DNA of 64,000 nucleotides from Oegoconia quadripuncta (lineage: Eukaryota; Arthropoda; Insecta; Lepidoptera; Autostichidae), in NCBI GenBank assembly GCA_949316235.1, contig OX438742.1, positions 34,044,853 to 34,108,852 on the forward strand, written 5' to 3'. The notes beneath the pieces were generated by a model, which was not told where the DNA came from, did no database searches, and saw only the letters and a program-made list of their open reading frames with translations. Positions 31,920-43,667 of the stretch are shown piece after piece. Position 1 is the stretch's first letter. Each line of letters begins with the position of its first letter. The position numbers were made by a program, and so were the translations under genes.

Positions 31920-32152
31920 TTAACTACGCCCGCGGCTTCGCTTGCATGTGGAATAACTTTATCGCGGATATGTTTAATTTGTTTATCCCGCAAGAACTAC
32001 TCACTTTATCTGGCTAAAAAATATCCTATGTCTCAATCCAGGGTATATTCAACCTATATACCGAATTTCATCCAAATCCGTTCGCCCGTTTCGCCGTGAT
32101 TGAGCAACAAACAAACAAATAAACAAACATCCAAACTTTCGCATAACTAATA
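31920..32152 (-). mobile_element. Helitron-like element, copy 2 (5' end truncated)
   Basis: On the minus strand the body matches the 8443 copy: gcgaaagtttggatgtttgt, cggcgaaacgggcgaacgga, cccgcgggcg-type 3' end. The terminal CTAG has decayed and the 5' TC is missing where it abuts the next copy. Confidence 0.6.
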
Positions 32153-32369
32153 CTAGCTTTCCGCCCGCAGCTTCGCCTGCGTGGTATAACTTTGTTTAAT
32201 TTATTTATCCTGCGGGAACTACTCACTTTATCGGGATGTAAAATACCCTATGTTTTAATCCCGGGTATGTTCTACCAATATGCCAAATTTCATCCAAATC
32301 CATTGATTGACCAACAAACAAATAAACAAACAAACATCCAAACTTTCGCATTTATAATATTAGGTTAGA
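32153..32369 (-). mobile_element. Helitron-like element, copy 3
   Basis: On the minus strand it runs A|TCTAACCTAATATTATAA ... GCGGGCGGAAAG-CTAG|T, with CTAG at 32153-32156. The TC...CTAG ends and the flanking A and T are all present. It lies directly against copy 2 in the same orientation. Confidence 0.7.
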
Positions 32370-34267
32370 TTAGATTAGTTAGATCATCCAGATACACAAA
32401 TCATTTAAAAAAGATGTATCGTCAAAACGACAATTTGAAGCCTATTGTCTGACCGTGTGGCCGTATGTCTCTATGTGGCATTATGGACAATAGCTTTTTA
32501 ATTTTCCAAAGCTTAAGTTAGCCATGTTTAATGGAATTCGATAAAGCCGTTTCAAAGATATTTAGATTTTAACAGCGTTGGGTCGTCCACTTAATTCATC
32601 AAAAATGGTGCAAACTGATTCGTGATACCTACTTGTTTCTACTTCCTGGACCATCCATCTCTCTTAAGCTTCCTTGGCGATTTACCATCACCATGTCCTT
32701 TACTTTGCCTATATTTTTCAGTCGAATACGTTGAAGGGCGATCAGAACGAGGCAAATCTTCTCAAACGATTTCATTGATTCAACACAAGACATTAAGCTC
32801 TCAACACAATATCAAGGCAAACTTTTTAAAGCGCTTAAGTTTGCTAGCAAATATCATAAATCTAAAACAATTATTTGACAATTCTCACTAACACTTTATA
32901 TGAAAATTAGCTACGACGACCTTACCTACCTAATGGTACGAACCTACAACCCGTGTGACTTGATTAGACTTAACGCGCTGAGGGCGTTGTATTCCAGCGA
33001 TGGTCGCACGTGTTGTATCAGCATACATTTTTACGCAGGCATTTTACGCGGGAATTCTTATTATCGTATTGCCCTATACTTATTTTGCAAAATGTGCATA
33101 CTTAATTTTACAGACAAACTGCATACTTAGGTACGGTTATCGTGAAAATAAGAACTTTATATTATTACGATTATGTACATACTCGTAAATGAACGCTATC
33201 CTTGTATTAAAATTAATCATTAGAGTATAATAATATAAAGCATAAAGAGTAGAAATAACATATAAATAACCACGACGCTACCAGTAGCAGAATCATTAAT
33301 TTTGGACAGGCATCTGCATCGTCTTGACATCTGCCTCTACTTTTAAAAGGAGCAACCCTTTTGATGACAAAAAATAGATTTTCATGCATAAAAAACAGTT
33401 AAGCCTTCAACCCTCAGAATTTTCTGCATCGTAGGTCGAGAAAGGGTGGATTCAGCTTGGTCATGCATGCGGTTTAAGTGAAGCACATGAGTTACGTTAA
33501 GATTTTGTTCCGAGTTTATGTTAGATACTTAGATGAAATGTTATAAAAATAATATCTATTTTTGTGTACGTGTGTTGTATATTTATTTTTAAATCTGCAC
33601 CAAAGTATAGAAAGGAAATGCCTGTCAGGAATAGCTCTAGCGTTTCTGGATAAATTACTCACACACAAATATTTCCGCAAAAATAGTTAAGAAATTTGTT
33701 TCAAAACTACCGACTCGAAGATTGCAAATAGAATCTAGCTGACTAATAATAAGCATACCTATAGGTTAAACACAACGACTTATTAAAGATTACTATAATA
33801 ACTAAAGTGATAGGTAAATACCTACTTGTTTATTTATTGAAATTTATTCCTAACGTCTCTCCTTTTCAGTATCTATTTGCGTTTAAGTTATTGTAAAATG
33901 CCGCCGTAAATAGGAATAAAATATTTTTATGGAAGTTGCTATTTGTTAAGTTAAAGGTGAAGTCACGCGATACCATAAACTAGCCTTATGCAAAATCTAA
34001 ACGTTGTGAAATTAATTATTTACTTATTTATTTATTTGATTTCAAGCGTCTACACGAAAATTAAGTATTCGAAATGGAGACGGGCCCATCTTAAAGCCTG
34101 GGAAAGACACCTGCCTTTCGCGTTAGATATGTTTTTTGTCGGTCGCAAGGTGTTTGCCGCTCGAACAATTTGAATTTGGAACATCAGATTTTAACCTTGA
34201 CAAGTTCGGTAGGTACGTTGTAATAAAATCCTTAGTGTACTAATATAAATGAAGAATTTTATTACAA
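32370..34267. other. Unassigned DNA
   Basis: Bases 32430-32625 resemble a dispersed lepidopteran repeat (ttcgataaagccgtttcaaa). No gene recognised; short open frames here lack domains. Confidence 0.35.
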
Positions 34268-34310
34268 CTAGGAAGCCCTCCGCCCGCTACTTCGTCTGCG
34301 TGGATCTCGA
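34268..34310 (-). mobile_element. Helitron-like 3' fragment
   Basis: On the plus strand it reads a|ctaggaagccctccgcccgc followed by ttcgtctgcgtgg. This is the reverse complement of the Helitron-like 3' end. The rest of the element is not recognisable. Confidence 0.45.
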
Positions 34311-34377
34311 ATAAAAACTAGTTTATATCAAGGTAAAACACAGCAAATAGCGCGCTAAAAAATACAGCTTATTCTGG

Positions 34378-34523
34378 GGTGGACACCTTCCTCAAAGGCC
34401 GGCAACGCATCTGTGACCCTTTTGGTGTTGCGGGTGTCCATGGGCGGCGGTGATTGCTTTCCATCAGGTGACCCGCATGCTCGTTTGCCGCCCTCTCATA
34501 TAAAAAAAAAAAAAAAAAAAAAA
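34378..34523 (+). mobile_element. 5'-truncated LINE tail with poly(A)
   Basis: It shares ccttcctcaaaggccggcaa and catcaggtgacccgcatgct with 55262-55497 and ends in 'ctctcatat' plus a run of about 21 A. In the longer copy this region encodes the C-terminus of a LINE RT. The coding part is almost entirely missing here. Confidence 0.7.
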
Positions 34524-35358
34524 GCTAGCGTCATCTAGCATTTCTTTTATACAATAATTATATACTCTTTGTATTTTGTGTGTTGTTTGTAGTTAGATTT
34601 ATATAAAAAAAACTGAAATAAGAGTTTATTTATTTACATAGTAGAGCAGACATACCAATTTCTATTTTTCTCGGTTACGGAGATATTGATTTACTTTAGA
34701 AATATGTCCAGCTTCTTCCGCATAAGGAATATACACCTGCCTAATTTCATCAATATCGGTCCACGCGTTTGGCCTATGCGATAATCTCTACGGTAGTCAG
34801 TCAATCAGAACTTTTATGTGACAAAACTTCCAATGGAAACAATATTAAAGTAAGTTTTCTTGAATTAAAGTTAATGTAACAATAATACAAGATAAAATAT
34901 AATTTTATTTGTAACCATCTTATGTGTGCATTAAACCCACTTCTTCTTACCCAGTCGATGGCAAAACATCAAATTCTTGAGTTTCAGAACGCAGCCACGC
35001 ATGCTCGTACGCAAAACTTAACTCAGTCATTTATTTAAATCAGTATAGGTTACTATAGAAATGGGTCTCTATTTTCTGTGTTACCTGACTCCTAGCCACT
35101 CTCTTTTCTGTGCACATTACTGAATTAGTTTCTAGGTAACGTTCAGATATTGTTCACACCATTATAATGTACAACATATCGTTCGCTCGGTGGGAGAGCA
35201 TGATTGAAAGAGTGTTTTTTTTTTATTATAAATTCATACCTAGTTTACTATTTAGAGAGAAATGACGAGCGTTTAATAAATAGAGTCACAGAACGCAGCG
35301 CAGAAAAAGATTGTAAATACTCGTAAATACTAGATAATAAACACTACAATTAATTCAT

Positions 35359-35850
35359 GTTTGGTGTAGTGGTTAGCAAATCTGGCCACTATACCAAAAG
35401 GTTGCGGGTTCGAATCCCGCTAGGGGCATATGTTTGTGTGATGAATACGGACATTTGTACCCGAGTTATGGATGTTTTCATTTATAATAAGTATTTATTT
35501 ACAAAAAAAAAATTATTTATGTAGTATATTGTTCAGGCCTGGAATAAGCTGCCGGAAGAGGTTGTCTCCGCCCAATCAGTGAATTCGTTCAAGAATAGAT
35601 TGGATAATTTTTTTAAAAACTAGTAATGACTTAAATATTGACTGAATTACAACATAATGATCAATGTGAACTCTTCCAACACTGTGACATAGACATACCA
35701 GCAGTAATGCTGCTCGTCTATAGTAATATAATAATAATAATAATAATATCAACCATCTGGCATCCACAACACAAACCTATAGTTGCTTACTGTGGAAATA
35801 GATGGCGCTGTGTGTATGTCTAAAAATATTTTATTTTTTTATTTTATTTT
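35359..35850 (+). mobile_element. tRNA-derived SINE, family J, copy c (interrupted)
   Basis: Best-preserved head of the family: ttggtgtagtggttagcaaa (box A) and cgggttcgaatcccgc (box B), with a tRNA-like acceptor end. The body (gagttatggatgttttcatt) continues to about 35528. It is broken by a LINE fragment and resumes at about 35746 (caaccatctggcatccac) to the conserved 'agatggcgctgtgtgtatg' end and a T-rich tail. This is not an independent tRNA gene, because the downstream SINE body is present. Confidence 0.8.
35529..35745 (+). pseudogene. 5'-truncated CR1/L2-group LINE inserted in SINE
   Basis: The frame beginning near 35533 reads AWNKLPEEVVSAQSVNSFKN and RLDNFFKN, then a stop (TAG at about 35622). 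This is the standard C-terminus of CR1/Rex/Daphne-like LINE reverse transcriptases ('WN.LP..VV.A.SVNSFK..LD'). A 3' UTR of about 100 bp ends in an (aat)n repeat at about 35725-35748, a microsatellite tail typical of this group. It interrupts the SINE at its 'gtagtatat|caacc' site. Confidence 0.75.
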
Positions 35851-36281
35851 TATGTATTAAGCAATAATCTTAAATTACTTCATATAGGTAACAATATTTA
35901 ATTTTTGTACCAACGGTTTAAGGCAGGGCAGGTCATTGGGTAGTAGCGAATAGCGATAGCGTTGAAAATTTTCCCGCGTTTTTTGTTATGTATCTGTATT
36001 GGACGGAACCGAATTAAATAAGGACTTCCAATGAAAGTTCATTGCCTGGTATAAACTAAAGCTGATATACAGTAATGGAGTGTAAAAAGTGAGGGGAAAC
36101 CCGAAGAGGTTAAACATCAACTCTACCCACCCACGTGTTTTTATTAACCCCGCGGAATTAGCTGGCTATTGCAAAATTGTACAACAATTTTAATCCAATA
36201 ACTCCGGTACGCATAGTTGCATTCTTAAAAGTGCCCGAAATTGTTTTTTATATTTTTTTAATGTTTGTGTGTTTTGCGCAG

Positions 36282-36358
36282 TGTGTACTTGTCGGAAACC
36301 AATATGGCGGCGACGGTAGGCAGGTGATCATCGACGCAGCTGCTTCGGCGCATCCAAG
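36282..36358 (+). CDS. Candidate host-gene exon (77 nt), unrecognised
   Basis: It is preceded by a strong pyrimidine-rich acceptor (tgtgtgttttgcgcag) and followed by AAG|GTTAGG. The GC-rich interior contrasts with its AT-rich flanks and is open, giving VLVGNQYGGDGRQVIIDAAA then SAHPR. Splicing to the acceptor at 36504 (tctttctcttgtag) continues the frame for six codons (split Arg, then CYKIK) to TAG at 36521-36523, so this could be the 3' end of a gene. Alternatives: a first exon starting at the ATGGCGGCG near 36305 with donor GGCAG|GTGATC; a YY1/Pho-like site (atatggcggc); or chance. I do not recognise the peptide. Confidence 0.3.
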
Positions 36359-36504
36359 GTTAGGTACCCCTCCCCGCGTGTTTACTCATACCCCCGACCC
36401 CTTGGTAACCAATAGTGATGTGACGTTAAGTTTATGTTAAATTAATAATGTTTATGATTTAATTTTTAATTAAATATAACTAATCATTTTTCTTTCTCTT
36501 GTAG

Positions 36505-36523
36505 GTGCTACAAGATAAAGTAG
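36505..36523 (+). CDS. Candidate terminal exon, unrecognised
   Basis: Follows the acceptor tttttctttctcttgtag. In phase with the candidate exon at 36282-36358 it ends at TAG (36521-36523). Support is only splice-site quality and frame agreement. Confidence 0.2.
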
Positions 36524-36827
36524 GTAGATACATGGCTATTTAGTAATGAAACAAGTTTCTATTTCATGCATATAAAATTAAGACAACCTTACAGGGATGA
36601 TTTCGATTTAAAATTTTATCATTAAATAATATAATTGGATTACCAAATATTGACAGATAAGTAGGATAAGTAAGTATGTTATACAACTATAGTACCTATC
36701 GACATTAAATTAAAAAGTAGTTTGGTGCCAAGTAGTGAAAACTGGTCATAAATTTATCGACATCCAATTCATGTAATGAGGTACGGATCAAACGTAAAAT
36801 TGAAACAATAACAAGTTTGATGCAAAG

Positions 36828-37140
36828 TGAAAGAAAGAAAGAAAGAAAGAAAAAATTCTTTATTGTACACAGCTTAAAAATATACACAGTGAAATACTTA
36901 ATTAACTAGGTAAACACCAGTTTCTTTATTGGAACGTGAAAGCTCTAATTTCACTGGGGAAGGGAGTATAGCGAAAAAACAATGTGTGACGAGAGCCAAG
37001 TATCAAGTTGGTATCTGCTGTGGCCATCCCTATGCGTAGGTCGAACGACGGACTCCCGCCCGATAGACCACGTGGTCGGCGCACGCGCCACGTTCGGACC
37101 TCGTGCTCGAGATAATGTCTCAAAGGCACCCGTTACTTGA
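36828..37140 (-). other. (aaag)n microsatellite and unrecognised GC-rich segment
   Basis: About six gaaa units (36828-36855) precede 'aattctttattgtacac'. On the minus strand this reads as a polyadenylation-like AATAAA near the end of a transcribed unit. Bases 36930-37130 are GC-rich with a 67-codon minus frame of unknown identity. It could be the 3' end of a retroelement; the class was not recognised. Confidence 0.3.
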
Positions 37141-37463
37141 TCCCCTATATTATCAATTCGAGGTCACTGGGGTTCGATGTTTTTTTATATTTTAGTTATC
37201 CCTCCAATGGTCATTTTGCAAAATATAATTGTTTTCTTTCAATACCAAGCATGCACGAATTTTTTATTGCATCCACATACGTACACTATAGATCCAATGA
37301 AATGGAAAACAAATGATAACATTAATAACATACTCAAAAAACTTCATGTAATAGCAAGTAGGTAAGTACATTATGATCCGTTCAAGGTTACTTCACCCTA
37401 TGAGTAACTCAGAAAACTCATAATCGTGTTTTAAAGGGTTAGTGCCTGACTTGAACACTGACT

Positions 37464-37790
37464 GTTTTTTTTATATGGTTAACTGGATACGCATTTGATC
37501 ACAATCTCACCTGATGGGAAGTGACGATGTGGCCGAAGATGACGCACGCGATCTCAGTAGATGCCTATTCACCCTGCTCTTGAAGATCCCAATGTTGGAT
37601 TCAGGAAAGACTGACGCCGGAAGGGAGTTCCATGCCTTGGCTGTTCGCATTATGAATGAAGAATCGAACCGCTTAGTGCGAATGTTCGGTATGTTAACTA
37701 CATACGGGTGGAATCCCTCCCCGCGCCTAGTAGTCCGAAGATGGAATGGCGATGGTGGAATAAGACGTTTTGTGAACTTGACTACAATAG
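37464..37790 (-). pseudogene. LINE RT C-terminal fragment
   Basis: On the minus strand the frame reads RRGEGFHPYVV, TKRFDSSFIMRTAKAWNSLP, ASVFPESNIGIFKSRVNRHL and ends SSATSSLPIR* (stop at about 37507). The 'R...FDSSF..R....WN.LP..VFP....G.FKSRV..HL' pattern is the C-terminus of a non-LTR reverse transcriptase. A short 3' UTR follows (gtatccagttaaccatat) and an A-run near 37464-37471. It is 5'-truncated, with an intact end. A related, internally deleted copy is at 51545-51755. Confidence 0.75.
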
Positions 37791-37996
37791 GCAAGTAATA
37801 GAGTGAGAATAATAAGTAACCTAAGATAATTTTATTTATCAAGGTCTTTTGAATGAGATTGTTATTTCTTTAACAGTTGTCATTGTTATTGTTTGCAGAC
37901 CATTATTTAAAGATTTCATCAGACATAAATAAAATGGGTAATAAACACTAGAGTTTTTACTCATACAATTGAAATGGCATATAATATTATATTAAA

Positions 37997-38330
37997 CGAG
38001 AGTCGGTGGCTCGGTGGTGGTTGACGCGGTCTCCCAATTTGGGAGGTCCGGGTTCGATTCCCACGCAGGCCATGTGCTAATGAGTTTTAAATTTAATTTA
38101 ATTACTTATGAGCATTTATTCGACTGCTATTAAGAACAGATTAAACGGTGAAGGAAAACATCGTGCGGGGAAACCTTCATGCCTGAGAAAGAAAAATTCA
38201 AAGGCATGTGAAATCCCCAACCCGCTTTAGGCCAGCAGCGTGGTGGACTATGGCTCATACTCCCTCATTATACGAGGGAAATGCCTATATACCTGCAGTG
38301 GGATGTTTACGGGCTGGTCATGATGATATT
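37997..38330 (+). mobile_element. tRNA-derived SINE, family L, copy 1
   Basis: The tRNA-like head has gtcggtggctcggtggtgg (box A) and gggttcgattcccac (box B, about 38050-38063). It is followed by 'gaaggaaaacatcgtgcggg' and 'ctgcagtgggatgtttacgg'. All are segments I recognise from SINE/LINE-derived repeats of moths and butterflies. Other pieces at 38827-38910 (-) and 45116-45300 (-). Confidence 0.75.
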
Positions 38331-38390
38331 ATATCCCAGAATCTAATAAATAAATTCTGAATTTATAATACCTATTTAGAATGATACTAG

Positions 38391-38534
38391 GGGCCGTATT
38401 AATAAATCGATCTTGAGATTGAGATTGCATCTCAGCCTCAATTTTTTTAAACTGTTTTAATATGCAACAGATTCTCAAGAGTCGACTTAACGTCATCTCT
38501 ATCTTGAGAACGATTACTACGATTAATACGGGTC
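38391..38534. mobile_element. Palindromic MITE, family F, copy 1
   Basis: The ends gggccgtattaataaatcga and gattaatacgggtc are inverted. The interior has inverted 'cttgagattgagat' and 'tctcaagagtc/atcttgaga' segments. About 144 bp, non-coding. Related copy at 62175-62321. Confidence 0.7.
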
Positions 38535-38826
38535 TAAGACAGCACTTGGGAATTTCTCGTTTGGTTCGCTAAGGAATCTAACTAGTTTTGTTTTAGCTGC
38601 TGTCTGTATAACTTATGTGCCCATTGACAGTTTTCTAAAATATTCGAATTTTCTATTGAAGTTTGAAGAAGGTCATGGTTTATGAACTTTTGAGAAATTG
38701 TTTTTCAAATATCCGTATATATAAATTGTTGCGATAAGTAATAAATAACAGTAACTCAAAATCGGTACGTTGTTCGATGCTGAGACATTCGATGTATCAA
38801 CTTTTGGTACGGAGACTCTCTCTCCG

Positions 38827-38910
38827 CGCGTAAACATCCCACTGCAGGTACATATAGGCCTTCCCTCGTATAATAAGGGAGTATGGGCAATAGTCCACCA
38901 CGCTGATACG
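38827..38910 (-). mobile_element. SINE family L 3' fragment
   Basis: On the minus strand it contains ctattgcccatactccctta and ctgcagtgggatgtttacg, matching the 3' part of the copy at 37997-38330. Confidence 0.7.
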
Positions 38911-41040
38911 GAGACTATTTAAACTATTTTAAACGGTAGCACTAGAAGGGTGGAATAGATAATGCAGATGAATGACGCCTGGGGAGAGATTATCAATCGT
39001 GTACATTCGTTTTGAACTCAGAAAAAATCTATAAGTCCTCCCATTACCGTTGGACTTATAGAATTTATTTCTAAAATTCTGCATGGTAAATGATACTCGT
39101 AGGTACTCGAAATTGTGCATTTCGAAAGTAAGCCGTTTTGAGAAGTTAAATTTCAGATTTCTATAATTGTATGTAGGTATAGCAACTCATAAATCAGCCC
39201 AAGAGAGGGTTGTAAAAAACGTCACAAATAAAAGCATAATAATGAAAGAAGAAATGTCTACGCCGAAACGGATACATGGTTTTACGCTGGTAAGCGGGTT
39301 AACCCTTGCAGATCTTTTCCGCATCAGTGACACTGCTGGCCTGCTACTGTCAGCTGCATCAAAGATCAGACAACACTTTATTATGAGTATACAATGAGTG
39401 GTACTTAAAATATTCTATGCTCAGTGAATTTTTATAGGTTTTGGAGCGGAAAAACCGCGAATTCTCGTTGTTATTCAGAACTATATATTTACAATGGGTA
39501 CAGTCCAGAAATTTCCAAAAAAAAATGATGTTTCATACGTATAGCTCGGGTTAAATGAAAAAAATGATTTTGTTTGGGATTTCAAGGTTGTGTCATAATA
39601 GATTTGTTTATAATGACAAACAAAGCTGGTGATTATCATCATCAAACCAACGATTTATAGGTATGATACGATACGATCATAGGTACCTATATATTGACAC
39701 AAAAAAATTAAACCAATTTAGTGATCAGCTCTTGGTATCCACGATCGTATGAATCACCTAACTATGCGAATTTTTGAATGCAAATGTAAGGTTTCCTGAA
39801 ATGGAGTCTCTTGTTTCGTTTATCTTTATCTTCGTTTTCTACTGAGAAACTTATAATCCTTTCTATTGTTTAGTGGAACAGTTGGAGGCATTACATGGAC
39901 TCCATGGGTAAATGCTCTAAGTCACTGGATGGTAACGACGGGATTTCTTGGAGCGTGCATCAAACGGGGCGCCGCGCGTGACCGCTCTTACTAAAGAGTT
40001 AACTGGACAAGTTCCTACAGTTCTTTCATATATATTTTCATCATTAGACTTTTCTATTTTTGTATGCTAAAACTAAACTCACTCACCAGTCGGTGTGTTC
40101 GTAGTTAGCCTTTGTTCGCGACTTCGGAATTAGTAACCCCTGTAACTATTTTCATAAAAATCGATCAATAACTTCTATACATTTATGAAAAATTTATTTT
40201 AGAAGCCATCAAGAGCCATTGATTATTTTTCTAGAAAATTGTTTTAAGAGATTTTAGCATCTTCTACAACGCAATGAAGTTCGTAGTGGTAACTTTAACT
40301 TAATATTATAGGTTTGATAACTAAATACCCATACTATACCTAAAGCAAGCTACAGAATTGTTACAAACGTTTTTATTTGATTACTGATGGGTACTCTATC
40401 CATCTACAAAAAATCAGGAACTTTAAAATTATAGGAAGTTATACAAAAAATAGCGTATTTTTACTGGACTAAATGTTAGCCAGGGAGCAATTAATTTAAA
40501 GAGAGACCGCGATGAAATTTTGACGTTACCCACCCTAGTAGTATGGGGAAATTTTTTGCAACATAGATTTTGACGGCCTTGTATGAAATATTATTTCCCG
40601 CATGGAAGTGTTAGCAACTCGATAGGTTTTAGTATTTTCTCCTGGAAGACTTTTTGCAGGAATATTAAAAAGTATTACAGTTTTTATTTGTGAACAAAGT
40701 ATTACCAGAACTTGTAAACGATTTCGAGAATGAAAAATCATCCTGTAGGAATACTCCTCTTATTGTGTAACATCAATCAATGGTAATGCATAGTCAACTC
40801 CTTCGCAATTGATCGATTTTGAAAATTTAAGCCTTACTATTGGTCGATTTTGGCAGTTGGTGATATGGTCCATTCCCATTAACGTTAGATAATAAGGTTG
40901 CCGATCGGTCATCGAGATAAAAAGTGCGTTGTGAGTTATTCTAGGACTTGTATTTGTTTTATCTCTGTACCTTTACCTAAATTTGTGAAGGCAAATGCCG
41001 TAATAGAGCAATAATATTAAAATAAAAAATACTGGACATC
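38911..41040. other. Unassigned DNA
   Basis: No recognised gene or bounded repeat. A GC-rich patch at about 39950-40010 (gggcgccgcgcgtgaccgc) is unexplained. Confidence 0.35.
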
Positions 41041-41195
41041 GGTGTCGATTCGGATATACACCAACTAAACTAAAACCAGTTTTAAAGTAGTACTGTCCCT
41101 TTCTCCCTGGAACAGTATGATCCGACGGCACCACTCCAAAACTGGTTTTAGTTTAGTTTATTTTAGTATAATTGGTGTACATCCGAATCGACACC
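41041..41195 (+). mobile_element. Palindromic MITE, family A, copy 2
   Basis: The ends ggtgtcgattcggatataca and tgtacatccgaatcgacacc are inverted. The centre reads aaagtagtactgtccctttc then gacggcaccactcc. The right arm has a small expansion (agtttagtttattttagtat) not present in the other copies. Confidence 0.9.
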
Positions 41196-41904
41196 ATTAT
41201 CTCACTGAATGCAGACACGGACTATCTGTGTACTAAATTTATGTGTGCCTTAAAAAAAACTCTAAACATATTCACAAACTTTTACAACTATAATTTCAAC
41301 TATTTGAAAATTACCTGGAATAGGTGCATAAATCTAGACCTGCACAACATATTTTTTTTTTATAAACTTTAGGTATACGCAAAAACGCTTTGAATGTGTA
41401 TTTTAAATGCACGTGTGTTTCCTGTCTTTGCAATCTCTACCGAACCAATGTCCAGGGGATGTGTCATTCATTCATTACACAAAACCACCAATGAGAAAGA
41501 ACGTTTTCTTTATAAATCGTGATTTCTGTCGGAATGGAAGCATCGTCATTTTATAACATTTATTTTATATTTTCTCGTGTCCACATCGGTCTTAAGTAAC
41601 AGTCCCCAACTAAGCGGCGACTTCCTACACCGCGTTCTGGCGGGTGCCTGCGCTAACGACGTGCTTTATGGAACCCTCCCGGTCGTCCCTCTTAGGACAA
41701 TTTGAAAAAGAAAATTGGAAGAAAGTAGCCATTTTTTTCACAACTATATACGCTCATATTTATGAAAAGCATAATACCTACACGCCTGTATGCAGTGTAC
41801 ACCGACTAGGCCATGCTCAATTCTCACAGGATCTCTTAGAAAGTCTAACATACCGTGTGTGAGGGTCTAACATACCAATGTCTTACCATATATCTACTGA
41901 AGGT

Positions 41905-41965
41905 TCTGTAGTCTAATGCCAAAAACGGAACCCTTATATTTTCGTAATGATAGGCGTAAATTCCG
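41905..41965. repeat. Fragment of dispersed 'ggttccg' repeat
   Basis: Contains tctgtagtctaatgccaaaa and acggaacccttatattttcg, resembling the 8133 and 43668 repeats. Confidence 0.3.
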
Positions 41966-42489
41966 CCGTTTATGCGTCGATTTTAATATTATTTTTCAAA
42001 GCAATATCTAATGAGAACCACCATACAGTAAGTAAAACATCGTTGAAAAGTCGATAAAAATAAAATCGGGGTTCACATGAGCAATTTTCTTATTTAATTG
42101 AATATGACGCGACTTCCTTGTTCGGTTCTACAATATAATAATAGGCAGGTGAACACACCGATACCTTGGCCTCAGAGAAGGATACCGTAACGATTTCTAG
42201 GTTCATTGCCCACAAAACGCAGACCCGAGAAAGTTTAGAAATGTTCAAAATATTCCCATCGAAGAATCGAAGCCGGGACCTGTTCCATGGCCGTCAAAGT
42301 GCAATCCCAAAGAGGCTGCCAAAAAGTGCTTAAAATTCAACAACATTGTGTACCCATTCTTTGATTAATTGCATAGGTATATCAATATCGTAACAACAAA
42401 GTAAATAATTACTGATGTATAACATAATAATATCTAACACCAAGCTAAATAAAGCTTGTACCGTGGCTACTAGATAACGGATAAACATA

Positions 42490-42625
42490 CATAAATATTT
42501 ATATAAACAAATACCATGACTCGGGAATAAATGTTCGTATTCATCTCACAATCTTTTACCTTTAGCGAAATTCGAACCCGCAATCGATCAAAGGCAGAGT
42601 CACTTACTGCACCAATCGGTCGTGT
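42490..42625 (-). mobile_element. SINE family J, degenerate head (copy g)
   Basis: On the minus strand it contains ttgcgggttcgaatttcgct (box B-like) and a degenerate box A near 42610, then the 'acgaacatttattcccgagt' body. More diverged than the other copies. Confidence 0.5.
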
Positions 42626-43667
42626 ATTAAAACAGGCATAGAGAGTAAGTACATAATTAAGTTTATGTCAAAGAATTTTACGTTCAACACTCCGATTCAC
42701 AAAGGGCTCTCAATTAAATTCGTTATCAGGACTACAAAACGAATAAAAAGATGGAACAATTAGATAATGTCAGACGAACTATTACTGCAGAATACACTTT
42801 TGTCCGTAAACACCTTTATTTTGAACAAAAATTGTTTTGACAGACAGCTGTTGATATTATTGATGTCTGTATTTGTGGGGCTTTACAGCTACATCACAAA
42901 GATAAGATTATGTTTAAACAGTGTTTGATCCCCATATGTTGATGTCGATTTATCACGTTTTACAGCGTAGACAAAATGTTACAACTTCTCTACCGATTAT
43001 AATATTTTTTGTGTTTCTTGTCATTGGTGACACTAAATCTTCCTAAAAATACCAACTTATCTCACAATGTAGTTAATCTTTCAGAAGCGCACGCGCCGCT
43101 TTCATAACATGAAAGTATACAGAGAAAGTGACGTCAAATGATGGCGTCACACGACTTCGTATACATACATCATCTTGGAACGCCATATTTGGTAAACAAA
43201 ACCCTGCAACAATCGACATTCGGATGTCGATAAACAAACATAGAAAATATGCAATGGTTGACGATGAAATGACGTATTTGGAACAAGTAGGAATTGATCT
43301 CATATAATATACAGTCGTGGAATGAGCTAATGGCAGTTTTTATTCCATTCTACCTCACCGCACCTCATGCCCCGCAGACGTTTAGCTCGTTACCTCTCTA
43401 GTACCTAATACCAAGTAATGTAGGTAGGTATGGAGATATGTATGTACATATTTATCTATATTTTTTACTCGACCATATTGTTTGTAGAACTGTATTGGGA
43501 AATAGCTTATTTTTTTATAATTACGAGTGTTCTACTTTTGACTAAACAACAACTTGGACATATCGTAACTCCTAGACATGGACCACTACGTCGCAGGCTG
43601 GATAATAACTTTGTAACTACACTTCTAAATAGAGTAATCCTTGTTAATCCTTACAATCTCATAAAAT

